DNA from: Micropruina sp.
GTDB lineage: Bacteria > Actinomycetota > Actinomycetes > Propionibacteriales > Propionibacteriaceae
DNA length: 64,000 nucleotides
Direction: 5' to 3'
Assembly (NCBI GenBank): GCA_016716635.1
Contig: JADJVZ010000013.1
Location: 1 to 64,000 of the forward strand
Every line of letters starts with the position of its first letter. The stretch's first letter is position 1. Below, one piece after another: positions 18,631 through 26,801 of the stretch. Below the pieces are notes generated by a model. It saw nothing but the letters and a program-made list of their open reading frames with translations, ran no database searches and was not told where the DNA came from. The position numbers and the translations under genes were made by a program.

Positions 18631-19455
18631 GTGCCCGACGAACTGACCCGCTACAGCTCGCCCGTCCAGGGCAGCGCGCGGTTCGCTGCGCAGCACCTCC
18701 TGATGAAGCCGTTCATCTGGTCGTTGCTCACCGTCCACGTCCACGGATTACGCAACCTGGCTTCGCTCAATGCCCCTTTCGTGGCGATTGCGAACCATTC
18801 TTCGCACCTGGACGCCCCGCTGATCATGGGCGCGTTGCCCCGCCGCCTTTCGAAGAACCTTTCGGCGGGTGCGGCGGCCGATTATTTCTTCGACCGGTGG
18901 TACAAGGCCATGGGGCCGCGGTTGTTCTTCAACGCGTTCCCGGTGGAGCGCAAGGGCCTCCGGAACCGGAAAGGGCTCGCGGGCACCCTGCTGAACGAGG
19001 GCGTCCCGCTGCTGATCTTTCCCGAGGGCACTCGTTCCCGAACCGGGGCCATGAAGAACTTCACGCCCGGGTCGGCCGCCTTGTCGATCTCGCGCAACGT
19101 GCCGGTGCTGCCGATCGCCCTGGTCGGTGCCTTCGCGGCTATGCCGTACGGGGCGTCGTTCCCGGTCAACGGTCGCCCGGACGTACACGTCGTGTTCGGA
19201 CGCCCCTCCAAAGCGGCCCCAGGGGAGATAGCACACCAGTTCTCCGAGCGCCTTTATCGCTACGTGGTGGAGATGCACGACTCCACGGCACGGGCCTACG
19301 GCATGCCCACGCAGGCGGAGTTCCATCGGGCGGTGGCCTTGCGCCAGGCGGCGACCGTCGTCGAGAACGAACCGGAAGACGACGAGGGCGCTTTCGACGG
19401 CCCGAACGAGCCGCAGGCGACCGACACACCTCAAGCAGCCGACACCAAAGAGTGA
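18631..19455 (+). CDS. 1-acyl-sn-glycerol-3-phosphate acyltransferase family protein
   Basis: A PlsC-type acyltransferase, transferring acyl chains to a glycerophosphate-like acceptor at the inner membrane face. It has the HX4D catalytic motif (NHSSHLD) and the acceptor-binding motif FPEGTRSRTG about 70 residues later, then VPVLPIALVGAF. The start is set at GTG 18631 because AGGAG (18621-18625) stands five bases before it; ATG 18628 is too close and GTG 18604 has no site. The C-terminal 40 residues are acidic and low-complexity (ENEPEDDEGAFDGPNEPQ). Length is 274 residues. Confidence 0.88.
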   Translation: MPDELTRYSSPVQGSARFAAQHLLMKPFIWSLLTVHVHGLRNLASLNAPFVAIANHSSHLDAPLIMGALPRRLSKNLSAGAAADYFFDRWYKAMGPRLFFNAFPVERKGLRNRKGLAGTLLNEGVPLLIFPEGTRSRTGAMKNFTPGSAALSISRNVPVLPIALVGAFAAMPYGASFPVNGRPDVHVVFGRPSKAAPGEIAHQFSERLYRYVVEMHDSTARAYGMPTQAEFHRAVALRQAATVVENEPEDDEGAFDGPNEPQATDTPQAADTKE

Positions 19456-19592
19456 CGTGCCCGCCCCAACCCGGCACAACAGCCCCGGCATAAGGGCGGG
19501 GGTTCGAGGGGATGTCATCACGCCTGAAAATTCAGGGTGGGAGCTGTTCCGGACGTCAGGCTGAAAAACCGACTTCATCGGACAAAATAAGG

Positions 19593-19625
19593 GGCGCCGG
19601 ACGAAGAGGGGGAACGTCCGGCGCC
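19593..19625. promoter_or_regulatory. GC-rich hairpin upstream of amidase gene
   Basis: GGCGCCGGAC (19593-19602) and GTCCGGCGCC (19616-19625) form a perfect 10-bp stem with a 13-base loop. No T-run follows on the plus strand. It lies 170 bp past the PlsC stop and 150 bp before the amidase start, within an A+T-richer leader. It may be a terminator for plsC or part of a leader for the amidase. No known riboswitch class was recognised. Confidence 0.45.
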
Positions 19626-19775
19626 ATGAATAATGTTACCGGATGGCGCCCTCAGATTCCAACCAAACGGGCCATTTTCCTCCCATTCACGCTTGTCAAG
19701 TTTTTTAACCGCCTGATGAGACGTCTTTTTGGGACAACCATGGGGCAATTTGGTCCCCCCACCCAGACTGTTCCC

Positions 19776-20663
19776 GTGCTCAAACCAACGCCGGTACCCC
19801 TGTTGCTCGCCGCGACGCTCCTCCTGAGTGGTTGTGCGGCAGGGGCGGGCGCCTCCCTGTCGACAGCCCCGCCGACACCTTTCACCGCGTCTGCCCCGGA
19901 TACTCCAAGCGAGTCCGCGTCCGGAACTCCGACCGATTCCGCCCCGGCGACGCCCAGCGCGGCGACGACCCCGGCGGCGAGCGAGCCCGGCACCGCCGGC
20001 AGCCTCACCGGTCGGACCATCGTCGTCGATCCCGGGCACAACGGGGCAAACGGTGCGAACCCCAAAATCATCAACGCGCCCGTGCCGGCGGGGCATGGCA
20101 CCACGAAGCCCTGCAACACCACCGGCACCGCGACCAACTCGAATTACTCCGAGCACGCCCACAACTGGGATGTCGCCCAGCGACTGGTGGCCCTCCTTGA
20201 GGCCCAGGGGGCGACCGTCGTTCTCACGCGGCCGAACGACACCGGCGTAGGACCCTGCGTGAACGTCCGGGCCGACATCGGCAACAAGGCCAAGGCCGAT
20301 CTGGTGGTGTCGATCCACGCCGACGGCGCCGCCCCCAGCGCCCGCGGGTTCCACGTGATTGTCTCCACCACCATGGACGGTGGGGCGGCCGTGGAAGCGG
20401 CTTCCCAGGCCTTCGCGGTCACCGTCCGCGATGCCTTCGCCAGTGGGACGGGCATGCCGCGCTCGACGTATATCGGCGGCGGGACCGCACTCTCGCCACG
20501 CGATGACATCGCAGGACTGAACCTGTCGAACCGCGTCGGCGTCATGCTTGAGGCCGGCAACATGGCCAACGCCGCGGACGCCGCGATGCTCACCGATCCG
20601 GCGTTCCGTCAAAAGGAGGCGGCGGCGCTCGACGCCGCCATCCTCACGACGCTCAAACGCTGA
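19776..20663 (+). CDS. N-acetylmuramoyl-L-alanine amidase (Amidase_3), lipoprotein
   Basis: A cell-wall hydrolase cutting the bond between muramic acid and the stem peptide. The start at GTG 19776 gives a compact lipoprotein signal (VPLLLAATLLLSGC); the frame stays open upstream but lacks a convincing site there. After a Pro/Ser/Thr/Ala-rich wall-spanning linker of about 60 residues comes the catalytic domain. It has IVVDPGHNGAN (Zn-binding His), then NYSEHAHNWDVAQRLVALLE (Glu), and KADLVVSIHADGA (second His). VGVMLEAGNMANAADAAML carries the catalytic Glu. All ligands are present. The mature enzyme would be anchored outside the membrane. It ends three bases before the end of the convergent PIG-V gene. 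Confidence 0.9.
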   Translation: MLKPTPVPLLLAATLLLSGCAAGAGASLSTAPPTPFTASAPDTPSESASGTPTDSAPATPSAATTPAASEPGTAGSLTGRTIVVDPGHNGANGANPKIINAPVPAGHGTTKPCNTTGTATNSNYSEHAHNWDVAQRLVALLEAQGATVVLTRPNDTGVGPCVNVRADIGNKAKADLVVSIHADGAAPSARGFHVIVSTTMDGGAAVEAASQAFAVTVRDAFASGTGMPRSTYIGGGTALSPRDDIAGLNLSNRVGVMLEAGNMANAADAAMLTDPAFRQKEAAALDAAILTTLKR

Positions 20664-20666
20664 GGC

Positions 20667-21761
20667 TCAGCCGGCCCACAGGCCGAGGTAGTACGCCCAG
20701 GCCCACAGGCTCATCACGACGACAGCCAGGGCCCACAGCGCGCCGAGCCACAGGCGACGGTCGCGCGGGGCCTCGGGAGCCAGCCACAACGCTGCCCGCT
20801 CGCCGATCAACAAGAAGAGCGGGAACCACAGCAGAACCGCCCGATTGACGCTCAGGAACCAGTACGAGAACGAGAACGCGAGCACTTGACTGCCCACGAA
20901 CGTGGCCTCACCCCACTGCTTGCTTCGCAGCATGAGGACGGTCACGACGATGCCCACGAACATCGAGACGAGCTCGAAGCGGAACATCCAAGGCCACTCC
21001 GGACGATCGGGATACATCCACGGCATGGCCGAGGAGATGGTGTGCACCAGCGCTTCCCAGGGCCAATGAAAGCCGCGATACCACCCCTTCGCCTGCGCGT
21101 CGGACCAGGCCGTCCAACTCCCCGTCAGGACGTACAGGTAGGCGGCGAAGGCGCCGATCACCAACGCGGGGACGATCATCGTGGACGCTCGTCGCAAGCG
21201 TGTCCACCATGGGGCGGGGGTCGTGAGGGCTAGGACGACCAGCGCGGCCGCGAGGAAGACTCCGGAGACCCGGAAGCTGCTCGCCACCCCCGCGAGGGCC
21301 GCTGCGCTCCACCAACGGCCGGCCTTGGCCCGCTCCCAGGCCCAGAAAGCTGCCGCGCAGAACGGCGACTCGGTGTAGGGGATCACCGTGAAGACAGCGG
21401 TCGGCGCGAACAGCCAGGCGGCGGCCGCCAACGGGCCACCTAGTCGGCGCAGCGCGAAGGCCGCCACCAGGGAGCCAGCCATCGCCACGACGAGACCCGT
21501 GGCCTGGGGGGGTACGCCCACCATGAGTCCCGCGCGCATCAGCAGCGGCAGCCCTGGGAAGAACGCGACATCGTTGGATGCGCTGTAGCCCCGCGTGGCG
21601 ATGTCGATGTAGTGCTGGGCGTCCCAATTGCGGGTCATGATCCACGGGTCGCGTGCCAAGGCAAGCGCCTGCACGACAAGGACGAGGATCAGCACCAACC
21701 GACTGCCGAGCCACGCTTGCAAGGTGAAGCGTCCGGAGGCGGAAGGACTGAGTGCGGTCAC
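20667..21761 (-). CDS. PIG-V-type mannosyltransferase family membrane protein
   Basis: 364 residues with about nine hydrophobic helices. The luminal-loop signature after the first helix, TRNWDAQHYIDIATRGYSASNDVAFFPGLPLL, is that of the PIG-V/Gpi18-like family. In actinobacteria these are thought to transfer mannose from polyprenyl-phosphomannose to envelope acceptors at the outer membrane face. The Asp in NWDAQHY is the expected catalytic or metal-binding residue. The ATG overlaps the stop of the upstream GT87 gene by four bases, so the two are coupled. Confidence 0.82.
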   Translation of the reverse strand: MTALSPSASGRFTLQAWLGSRLVLILVLVVQALALARDPWIMTRNWDAQHYIDIATRGYSASNDVAFFPGLPLLMRAGLMVGVPPQATGLVVAMAGSLVAAFALRRLGGPLAAAAWLFAPTAVFTVIPYTESPFCAAAFWAWERAKAGRWWSAAALAGVASSFRVSGVFLAAALVVLALTTPAPWWTRLRRASTMIVPALVIGAFAAYLYVLTGSWTAWSDAQAKGWYRGFHWPWEALVHTISSAMPWMYPDRPEWPWMFRFELVSMFVGIVVTVLMLRSKQWGEATFVGSQVLAFSFSYWFLSVNRAVLLWFPLFLLIGERAALWLAPEAPRDRRLWLGALWALAVVVMSLWAWAYYLGLWAG

Positions 21762-23098
21762 GCCGGGCGGCCCACGAGGCTGCGGAGCCAGGCCGCGTCC
21801 GGGGCGTGATCGAGCAAACCACCGTCGGGGTCATCGAGGCCGCCCAGGCGGACGACGTCCCCCGCTGGCCGCAGCATGTCGACGACGATGCGTCCGCAAA
21901 GCCATAGTTGGACGCCGATGCGCAGGAAGACGAAGGCCGCATAGATCCGGGCCCCACCCTCGGCCTCGCCGCCGAATGAGCCGGCCAGGTGGGCCCAGAT
22001 GGCGATGAAGTAGGCGATCTCGCCGATAGTGAAGAGCGTCCAATCGGGCCAGCGCGGGTTCGCCAACACGAGCAGCGGCAGCAGCCAGAGCGCGTATTGC
22101 GGCGAGTAAACCTTGTTCACGATGAGGAACAACGTGACCAGCAGGAAGACGCCCTGGGAAAGACGGGGTCGACGCGGAGCCAGAAGCAGCAGGGCCCCGA
22201 TGGCGGAGCCACCGACCACCAAGGCGAGAATCTCGAGGCGGGAGGGGTCGCCGAGGTCGATACCGACCAACCGGAGCGCGTACCACAGCGATCCCAGATC
22301 GGCACCGCGGTCGACGTTGAACGTCCAGAAGTTCATCCAGCCCTTGGGGGTGGCTAGGTACACGGGGAGGTTGACCGCGATCCAGGAGAGCGCCGCGCCG
22401 GCGACCGTCTGCCCATAAGCGCGCCAGCGACTCGTCCGCAGGCACAGGGCCGCCAACGGCAGCAGCAGGAGCACGGGATAGAGCTTGGCGGCCACACCGA
22501 GCCCGATGAAGATGCCAGCCAGCCACGGCCGCCGCCGACCCCAGAACAGCAAGCCGAGCGATGTAAACGCCAGGACCATGGCGTCCCAGTTGATGAGGGC
22601 CTCGGTCATGACGACGGGCGAGATCGCGATCATGAGGGCGTCCCAAGGACGTGACATCTTGAGGTGCGCCCAGATCGTGAGCAGGAAGAATCCGAACAGC
22701 ATCAGCGCGGTGACGCCGAAGAACATCCGCGACGCTGTCGCCGCCTGGGCTTCGGTGACCCCGGGCGCGCTCACGCCGCCCAGGAAGGCGACCAACCGGC
22801 GTCCGAGTTCCATGAGCCCACCGGTGAGGACGGGATATTCGACGTCGGAGTTGAGGTAAGGGATTTGTCCCGTTGACAGGCCACGGGCGAAATACAGGGG
22901 CGTGATGTCGTTATAGCACCCGGCTGTATAGGCCTTGCCCCAGTCGATAAGGCACGGCACCTGGCGGATCATGCAGATGATCCAGCTGGCAGTGGCCGCC
23001 AACAACACCCACGGCGTGGGCCCAAACCAGAACCCACCCCTCGTGGCGCGCCTGCCCAAAGCCCCGCCAAGAACGTTGGTGAAGTCGACTCGTGCCAC
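21758..23098 (-). CDS. GT87 / DUF2029 family mannosyltransferase
   Basis: 446 residues and about ten transmembrane segments. It has the GT87 layout: a long N-terminal extracytoplasmic loop, CYNDITPLYFARGLSTGQIPYLNSDVEYPVLTGGLMELG, holding the Asp and the EYP motif typical of the family, followed by blocks of helices. Known members are alpha-(1,2)-mannosyltransferases using polyprenyl-phosphate mannose for lipomannan-type glycans. A DUF2029 gene next to ponA is also found in Mycobacterium (Rv0051 beside Rv0050). It sits 113 bp downstream of ponA and overlaps the PIG-V gene by four bases. Confidence 0.85.
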   Translation of the reverse strand: MARVDFTNVLGGALGRRATRGGFWFGPTPWVLLAATASWIICMIRQVPCLIDWGKAYTAGCYNDITPLYFARGLSTGQIPYLNSDVEYPVLTGGLMELGRRLVAFLGGVSAPGVTEAQAATASRMFFGVTALMLFGFFLLTIWAHLKMSRPWDALMIAISPVVMTEALINWDAMVLAFTSLGLLFWGRRRPWLAGIFIGLGVAAKLYPVLLLLPLAALCLRTSRWRAYGQTVAGAALSWIAVNLPVYLATPKGWMNFWTFNVDRGADLGSLWYALRLVGIDLGDPSRLEILALVVGGSAIGALLLLAPRRPRLSQGVFLLVTLFLIVNKVYSPQYALWLLPLLVLANPRWPDWTLFTIGEIAYFIAIWAHLAGSFGGEAEGGARIYAAFVFLRIGVQLWLCGRIVVDMLRPAGDVVRLGGLDDPDGGLLDHAPDAAWLRSLVGRPA

Positions 23099-23211
23099 CC
23101 CGCAAGCCTACGGGGTACGACTGGGCGCCATGGTGGCAGCCGACGGTGTGGGCGCGGCGGCGCCACGGTAGCGCGTGCGGCCGTCCGCGTGGCCAAGCAT
23201 GTCGTCCGTCC

Positions 23212-25350
23212 TTACGGGCTCGTCGACGGGCGTGCTTGCTGGCCCTTCGACGAGGTTGCGCTCGAGCTGGGTTCCGGCGCAGCGGTGGTCGTTGCGGGGG
23301 CTGGCGTCGTGGACGCCGGGGCCGCCGACGAGGTGGCGGCCGATGGCGTCGGCGCCGCAGACGTGGCCGGCGCCTTGGTGGCCGCCGCCGTCGTGGCGTC
23401 CTCCGTCGGCGTGGGCGTCGACTGCCGCGATGTCGGCGGGTCGAAGCTCAGGCTGGGTTGGCCTTGCATGGCGACCTTCATGTAGGCCAGCCACAACTGA
23501 CTCGGGTACCCCGAACCGTAGAACCCGCCCGGGGCGTACTGGTCGAGGTTGCCTTCACCGTCGTCGCCTGCGACGAACATCGCGGCCGTGGAGATCTGCT
23601 TGGTGTAACCGACAAACCACGCCGCCAGGGTCGTGTTGGCGGTGTAGAAGGTGCCCGTCTTGCCGGCGACCGGTTGGGTGAGCTGCGCGGCGGCCCGTCC
23701 GGTGCCGTCCTCGGCCACCTTGGTGAGCGCATAGGTGACGTCCTGAGCCACGCTCGGCTCGATCTTCTGAGTCGCGGCGAACGCGGCCTGGTAGACCACG
23801 GTGCCTTGAAGGTCGACAACCTTGCTCACCACGTGCGGCGGGATCTGCTTTCCACCGTTATCGAACGTGGCATAGGCCGACGCCATGTCGAGCGGGCTCG
23901 CCTGGGCGGTGCCCAGCGGGAGGCGGTTGTTGTTTTCCCAGTCGGTGCTCTTCGTGAGGCCCGCGTCCATAGCCGCCTGCATGACCTTGGTCGGACCGTT
24001 GGACATTTGGCTCACCAGGTCCACGTAGGCGGTGTTGATCGACGACGTGGTGGCCTTGAGCAGCGTCACGGGTCCGAAGTTGGCACCGCCTGCGTTGGTG
24101 ACGGGTTTGCCGTCGCCCTTCGGGGTGAAGGTGTTGCCGTTCAGCATGTCGTTGAGCGTGCGGCCGGCGCGGAGGGCGGCGGCCAAGGCGTAGGGCTTGA
24201 ACGTCGAACCGGTGTGGCGGTCGGTGGTCGCCCAGTTGCGGGAGTTCGCGACATAGTCGGGTCCGCCGTACATCGCCAGCACCTCGCCGTTGGTCGCATC
24301 GACGCTCGCCAACCCGGCGTGCAAGTTCGCGGCCTTGGTGGCGTCGTTCTTGGCGGCCTGCAGCGTGACCTTCTGCGCGGCGGCGACGGCGGCCTCCTGC
24401 ATCGTCGAATCGAAGGTGGTGGTGACCTTGAGTCCGCCACCGTTGATCTGCGCGTCGGTGAAGCCGTCCGCCTTCAGCTCATCGGCCACCGCCTGGATCA
24501 AGAACCCCTTGGGGCCACCCAGCCGTGAGTTGGAGGAGGCGATCTTGGGGAAGTCCGGAAGCGCCGCGTAGATCGCGTCGTGCTCAGCCTGGCTGACCTT
24601 TCCCATTTCGAGCATGCCGTTGAGGCCGAACTGGTAGCGCTCCAGCAGCGCGGCGGCATTCTTGGCACCACGGTTCGGATCGAGGCGTCCCGGATCGTTG
24701 ATCATCGCGGTGAGGGCCACCGACTGCGCCAGATTCATGTCCTTGGCGTCGATCCCGAAGAAGGTCTTCGCAGCAGCCTGAATGCCGTAGGCACCCCGTC
24801 CGTAATAGACCGTGTTCAGGTAGCCCTCGAGGATTTGCTCCTTGGGGACGTCCGCACCCACCTTCGCGGCGAGCACGATTTCCTTGAACTTACGCATCAA
24901 GGTCTTCTCTTGGGTGAGGTACAGCACCTTGATGTATTGCTGGGTGATGGTCGACCCGCCGCCGGTGTCGGACGAACGGGTGACGATGCCCAGCACGGCC
25001 CGCGCGATGCCCGGGATCGACACGCCCGGATCGGTCCAGAAGGTGCGGTTCTCTAGGGCGACAGCCGCGTCCGTGGCCGTCTTGGGCATCTCCGCGTAGG
25101 GGATCGACACCCGGTTTTGGACGGTCAGCGAGCCAAGCTCGGTCGTCCCATCCCGGAAGTAGAGCGTGGTGTTGTTGGTGGTGAAGTCCTTGTTGGGGTC
25201 CGGCACCGGCATCGTCATGTAAGCGACCGCAAACGTCCCGACGCCGAGCAGGACGAGCGACAACACCCCAATCGAGGCCCATCTGAGGGCCCTGAGCCAT
25301 TTCTGCTTGGTGGTGAGTCGCTTTTTAGCAGCACGCGTTGGCTTAGCCAT
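23212..25350 (-). CDS. ponA: Class A penicillin-binding protein (glycosyltransferase/transpeptidase)
   Basis: A bifunctional peptidoglycan synthase of 712 residues: cytoplasmic Lys/Arg-rich N-terminus, one membrane helix (IGVLSLVLLGVGTFAVAYM), GT51 domain, transpeptidase domain and a low-complexity Thr/Ala/Pro/Ser tail of about 80 residues. GT51 motifs are ALENRTFWTDPGVS with the catalytic Glu, GGSTITQQYIK, and KEQILEGYLNTVYYGRGAYG. Transpeptidase motifs are GSTFKP (SXXK), SSIN (SXN) and KTGT, all intact. ATG 25350 (MAKPTRAAKKR) is chosen over upstream codons because the Lys-rich segment then starts directly. It overlaps the DUF5318 gene by eight bases, matching the conserved actinobacterial order DUF5318-ponA-GT87. 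Confidence 0.94.
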   Translation of the reverse strand: MAKPTRAAKKRLTTKQKWLRALRWASIGVLSLVLLGVGTFAVAYMTMPVPDPNKDFTTNNTTLYFRDGTTELGSLTVQNRVSIPYAEMPKTATDAAVALENRTFWTDPGVSIPGIARAVLGIVTRSSDTGGGSTITQQYIKVLYLTQEKTLMRKFKEIVLAAKVGADVPKEQILEGYLNTVYYGRGAYGIQAAAKTFFGIDAKDMNLAQSVALTAMINDPGRLDPNRGAKNAAALLERYQFGLNGMLEMGKVSQAEHDAIYAALPDFPKIASSNSRLGGPKGFLIQAVADELKADGFTDAQINGGGLKVTTTFDSTMQEAAVAAAQKVTLQAAKNDATKAANLHAGLASVDATNGEVLAMYGGPDYVANSRNWATTDRHTGSTFKPYALAAALRAGRTLNDMLNGNTFTPKGDGKPVTNAGGANFGPVTLLKATTSSINTAYVDLVSQMSNGPTKVMQAAMDAGLTKSTDWENNNRLPLGTAQASPLDMASAYATFDNGGKQIPPHVVSKVVDLQGTVVYQAAFAATQKIEPSVAQDVTYALTKVAEDGTGRAAAQLTQPVAGKTGTFYTANTTLAAWFVGYTKQISTAAMFVAGDDGEGNLDQYAPGGFYGSGYPSQLWLAYMKVAMQGQPSLSFDPPTSRQSTPTPTEDATTAAATKAPATSAAPTPSAATSSAAPASTTPAPATTTAAPEPSSSATSSKGQQARPSTSP

Positions 25351-25759
25351 AGATGTCCTCAACGGTCTTTTGGCGTCGCGGCGGACGGCGGTACACGCCA
25401 TCACCCAACACGAAGGATCGGATCATGAAGTTCCAGCGGCAGGAGGTGCAAACCTCCACGACGCGGACCAAGTACTCCCCGAAGTTCGACTGCATCTCGT
25501 CCAACTCGGCGGTGGATTTGATCCGACCGGAGTACTGGCCAAGCTGCTCGCCGAAGGCGTACGACAAGGTGAGTAAAGGTTTCCCGCACACGGGGCAGGG
25601 GGTGTCAGATGCTTCACCGTGATGAAGCGCCGACCGAACCAGCAACGGGTCAGCGTCGCAGGCGTCCGGCGCGGTCAGGGTGCGTTCAGGACGCCGCAGG
25701 GATGCCAGCACACGCCGACGCTGCAGGGCGAAATCCACCTCGTTACGCTTAGACCACAC
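25343..25759 (-). CDS. DUF5318 family protein
   Basis: 138 residues, start taken as GTG 25759. It has a CPVCG pair and a CTSCRWN pair, a likely zinc ribbon, plus FGEQLGQYSGRIKS and LVRVVEVCTSC, which are typical of DUF5318. The family is restricted to actinobacteria and keeps its place just upstream of ponA (Rv0049 beside Rv0050 in M. tuberculosis). That suggests a link to wall synthesis, but no function is proven. The 8-bp overlap with ponA points to translational coupling. Confidence 0.85.
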   Translation of the reverse strand: MWSKRNEVDFALQRRRVLASLRRPERTLTAPDACDADPLLVRSALHHGEASDTPCPVCGKPLLTLSYAFGEQLGQYSGRIKSTAELDEMQSNFGEYLVRVVEVCTSCRWNFMIRSFVLGDGVYRRPPRRQKTVEDIYG

Positions 25760-25822
25760 CCCGGTAAGCGTACCCGGCCCTCCGAAAGGTCCCCAGTTGG
25801 GCCTGAACCCCGGGAGCCGCGC

Positions 25823-26743
25823 CTACCGTGCGAGGGTCGCCGCGTCCGTGGTGGGTGCGTTCCGAAGCGCCTCAAGCAGCTGCTCGGGTGTGAGCCCCGG
25901 AGAGTGGGCGGACGCAGCCAGCACCGTGTCGCCGCGGCGAAGCATCGCCGCCGCGTAGGAGCCATCCGTCGAGGTGAACTCGTCCCCCGTGCAGCGCTTT
26001 TCGTCCAATCCGTAGACGTTGAACTGTCGGATGGTTTGGCAGGGCGTCGATCCGGCCAGCGGGATGAGGTACACCGTGGCGTAGGACGTCCCCTGATAGT
26101 AGAGAGAGACCGCGGTGGAATTCTGGTTCGCGGCTGCCTGGTGAAGCGTCGTGTTCGGCAAGGTCGGGCGGTACAACGTCACCGGAACTGCAGCGATTTG
26201 GCGGACGAGCTTGGCGTGCTCTGCTTCCCGGCTGCCCCACACGATTCCGAGCGCCAGGGCGAGGACGGTCACCGGCGCGATGATCCGCCACCACCTTGGC
26301 GTCGGAGTCAGGCGTACGGCGATCCAGGAGGCGACGATGGGCGCGGTGGTGGCGAGCACCCACACCAGCGCGGGGGCAGCCGGCGGGTGCCCATCGACGG
26401 TGAAGTCGAGCACCCACCTTCTGCCTGTCAGCACCGCCGCCAGCGAGCACCCCGTGAGCACCGGCGCTACGAGGAGCAGCCAGTAATCCCGCCGCGGGAA
26501 CCCCGCGATCAGCATGCCGATCAGCAGCAGCGGCCCAATGGACAAGAAGGCCAACCCGCTGGTGATTCCCTGCCCCATGCAGGTGCTCAGCTCCCAGCAC
26601 GGACGAGTGTTGCCTCGGTCGGCCAGCATCAGCGGCACCGAGGCGAGGACCCCCACCAGCACGATCGCGGGCCAGAGTGGAAGCCGAGGCTTCGCAGCAG
26701 TCACGGGGGCGTTCGACGCCGCCACGGCTTGTTCAGTGTCCAT
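25823..26743 (-). CDS. Multipass membrane protein of unknown function
   Basis: 306 residues. The first half has five likely membrane helices (WPAIVLVGVLASVPLML, ITSGLAFLSIGPLLLIGMLIAG, LLLVAPVLTGCSLAAVL, ALVWVLATTAPIVASWIAV, VTVLALALGIVW). The second half is a soluble, probably extracytoplasmic domain with paired cysteines (GSTPCQTIRQ, EKRCTGDEF). A good AAGGAGG site precedes ATG 26743. It lies between the LDTR-repeat amidase and the DUF5318-ponA block on the same strand, with gaps of about 60 bp on each side. No family was recognised; an envelope role is inferred from context only. Confidence 0.75.
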   Translation of the reverse strand: MDTEQAVAASNAPVTAAKPRLPLWPAIVLVGVLASVPLMLADRGNTRPCWELSTCMGQGITSGLAFLSIGPLLLIGMLIAGFPRRDYWLLLVAPVLTGCSLAAVLTGRRWVLDFTVDGHPPAAPALVWVLATTAPIVASWIAVRLTPTPRWWRIIAPVTVLALALGIVWGSREAEHAKLVRQIAAVPVTLYRPTLPNTTLHQAAANQNSTAVSLYYQGTSYATVYLIPLAGSTPCQTIRQFNVYGLDEKRCTGDEFTSTDGSYAAAMLRRGDTVLAASAHSPGLTPEQLLEALRNAPTTDAATLAR

Positions 26744-26801
26744 TGCTCCGAACCTCCTTGTGTCCGCGTGTCATCGCGTCGGTTTTGTCTCTCGGCTCGG
26801 G

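Noticed and set aside
19456..19775. c-di-AMP (ydaO-type) riboswitch upstream of the wall amidase
   Set aside because: Such riboswitches often precede wall hydrolases, but the conserved core sequences could not be found here; only a GC-rich hairpin is visible.
23092..24528. 478-codon plus-strand ORF opposite ponA
   Set aside because: Arg/Gly-rich shadow of the penicillin-binding protein; the minus strand carries all catalytic motifs.
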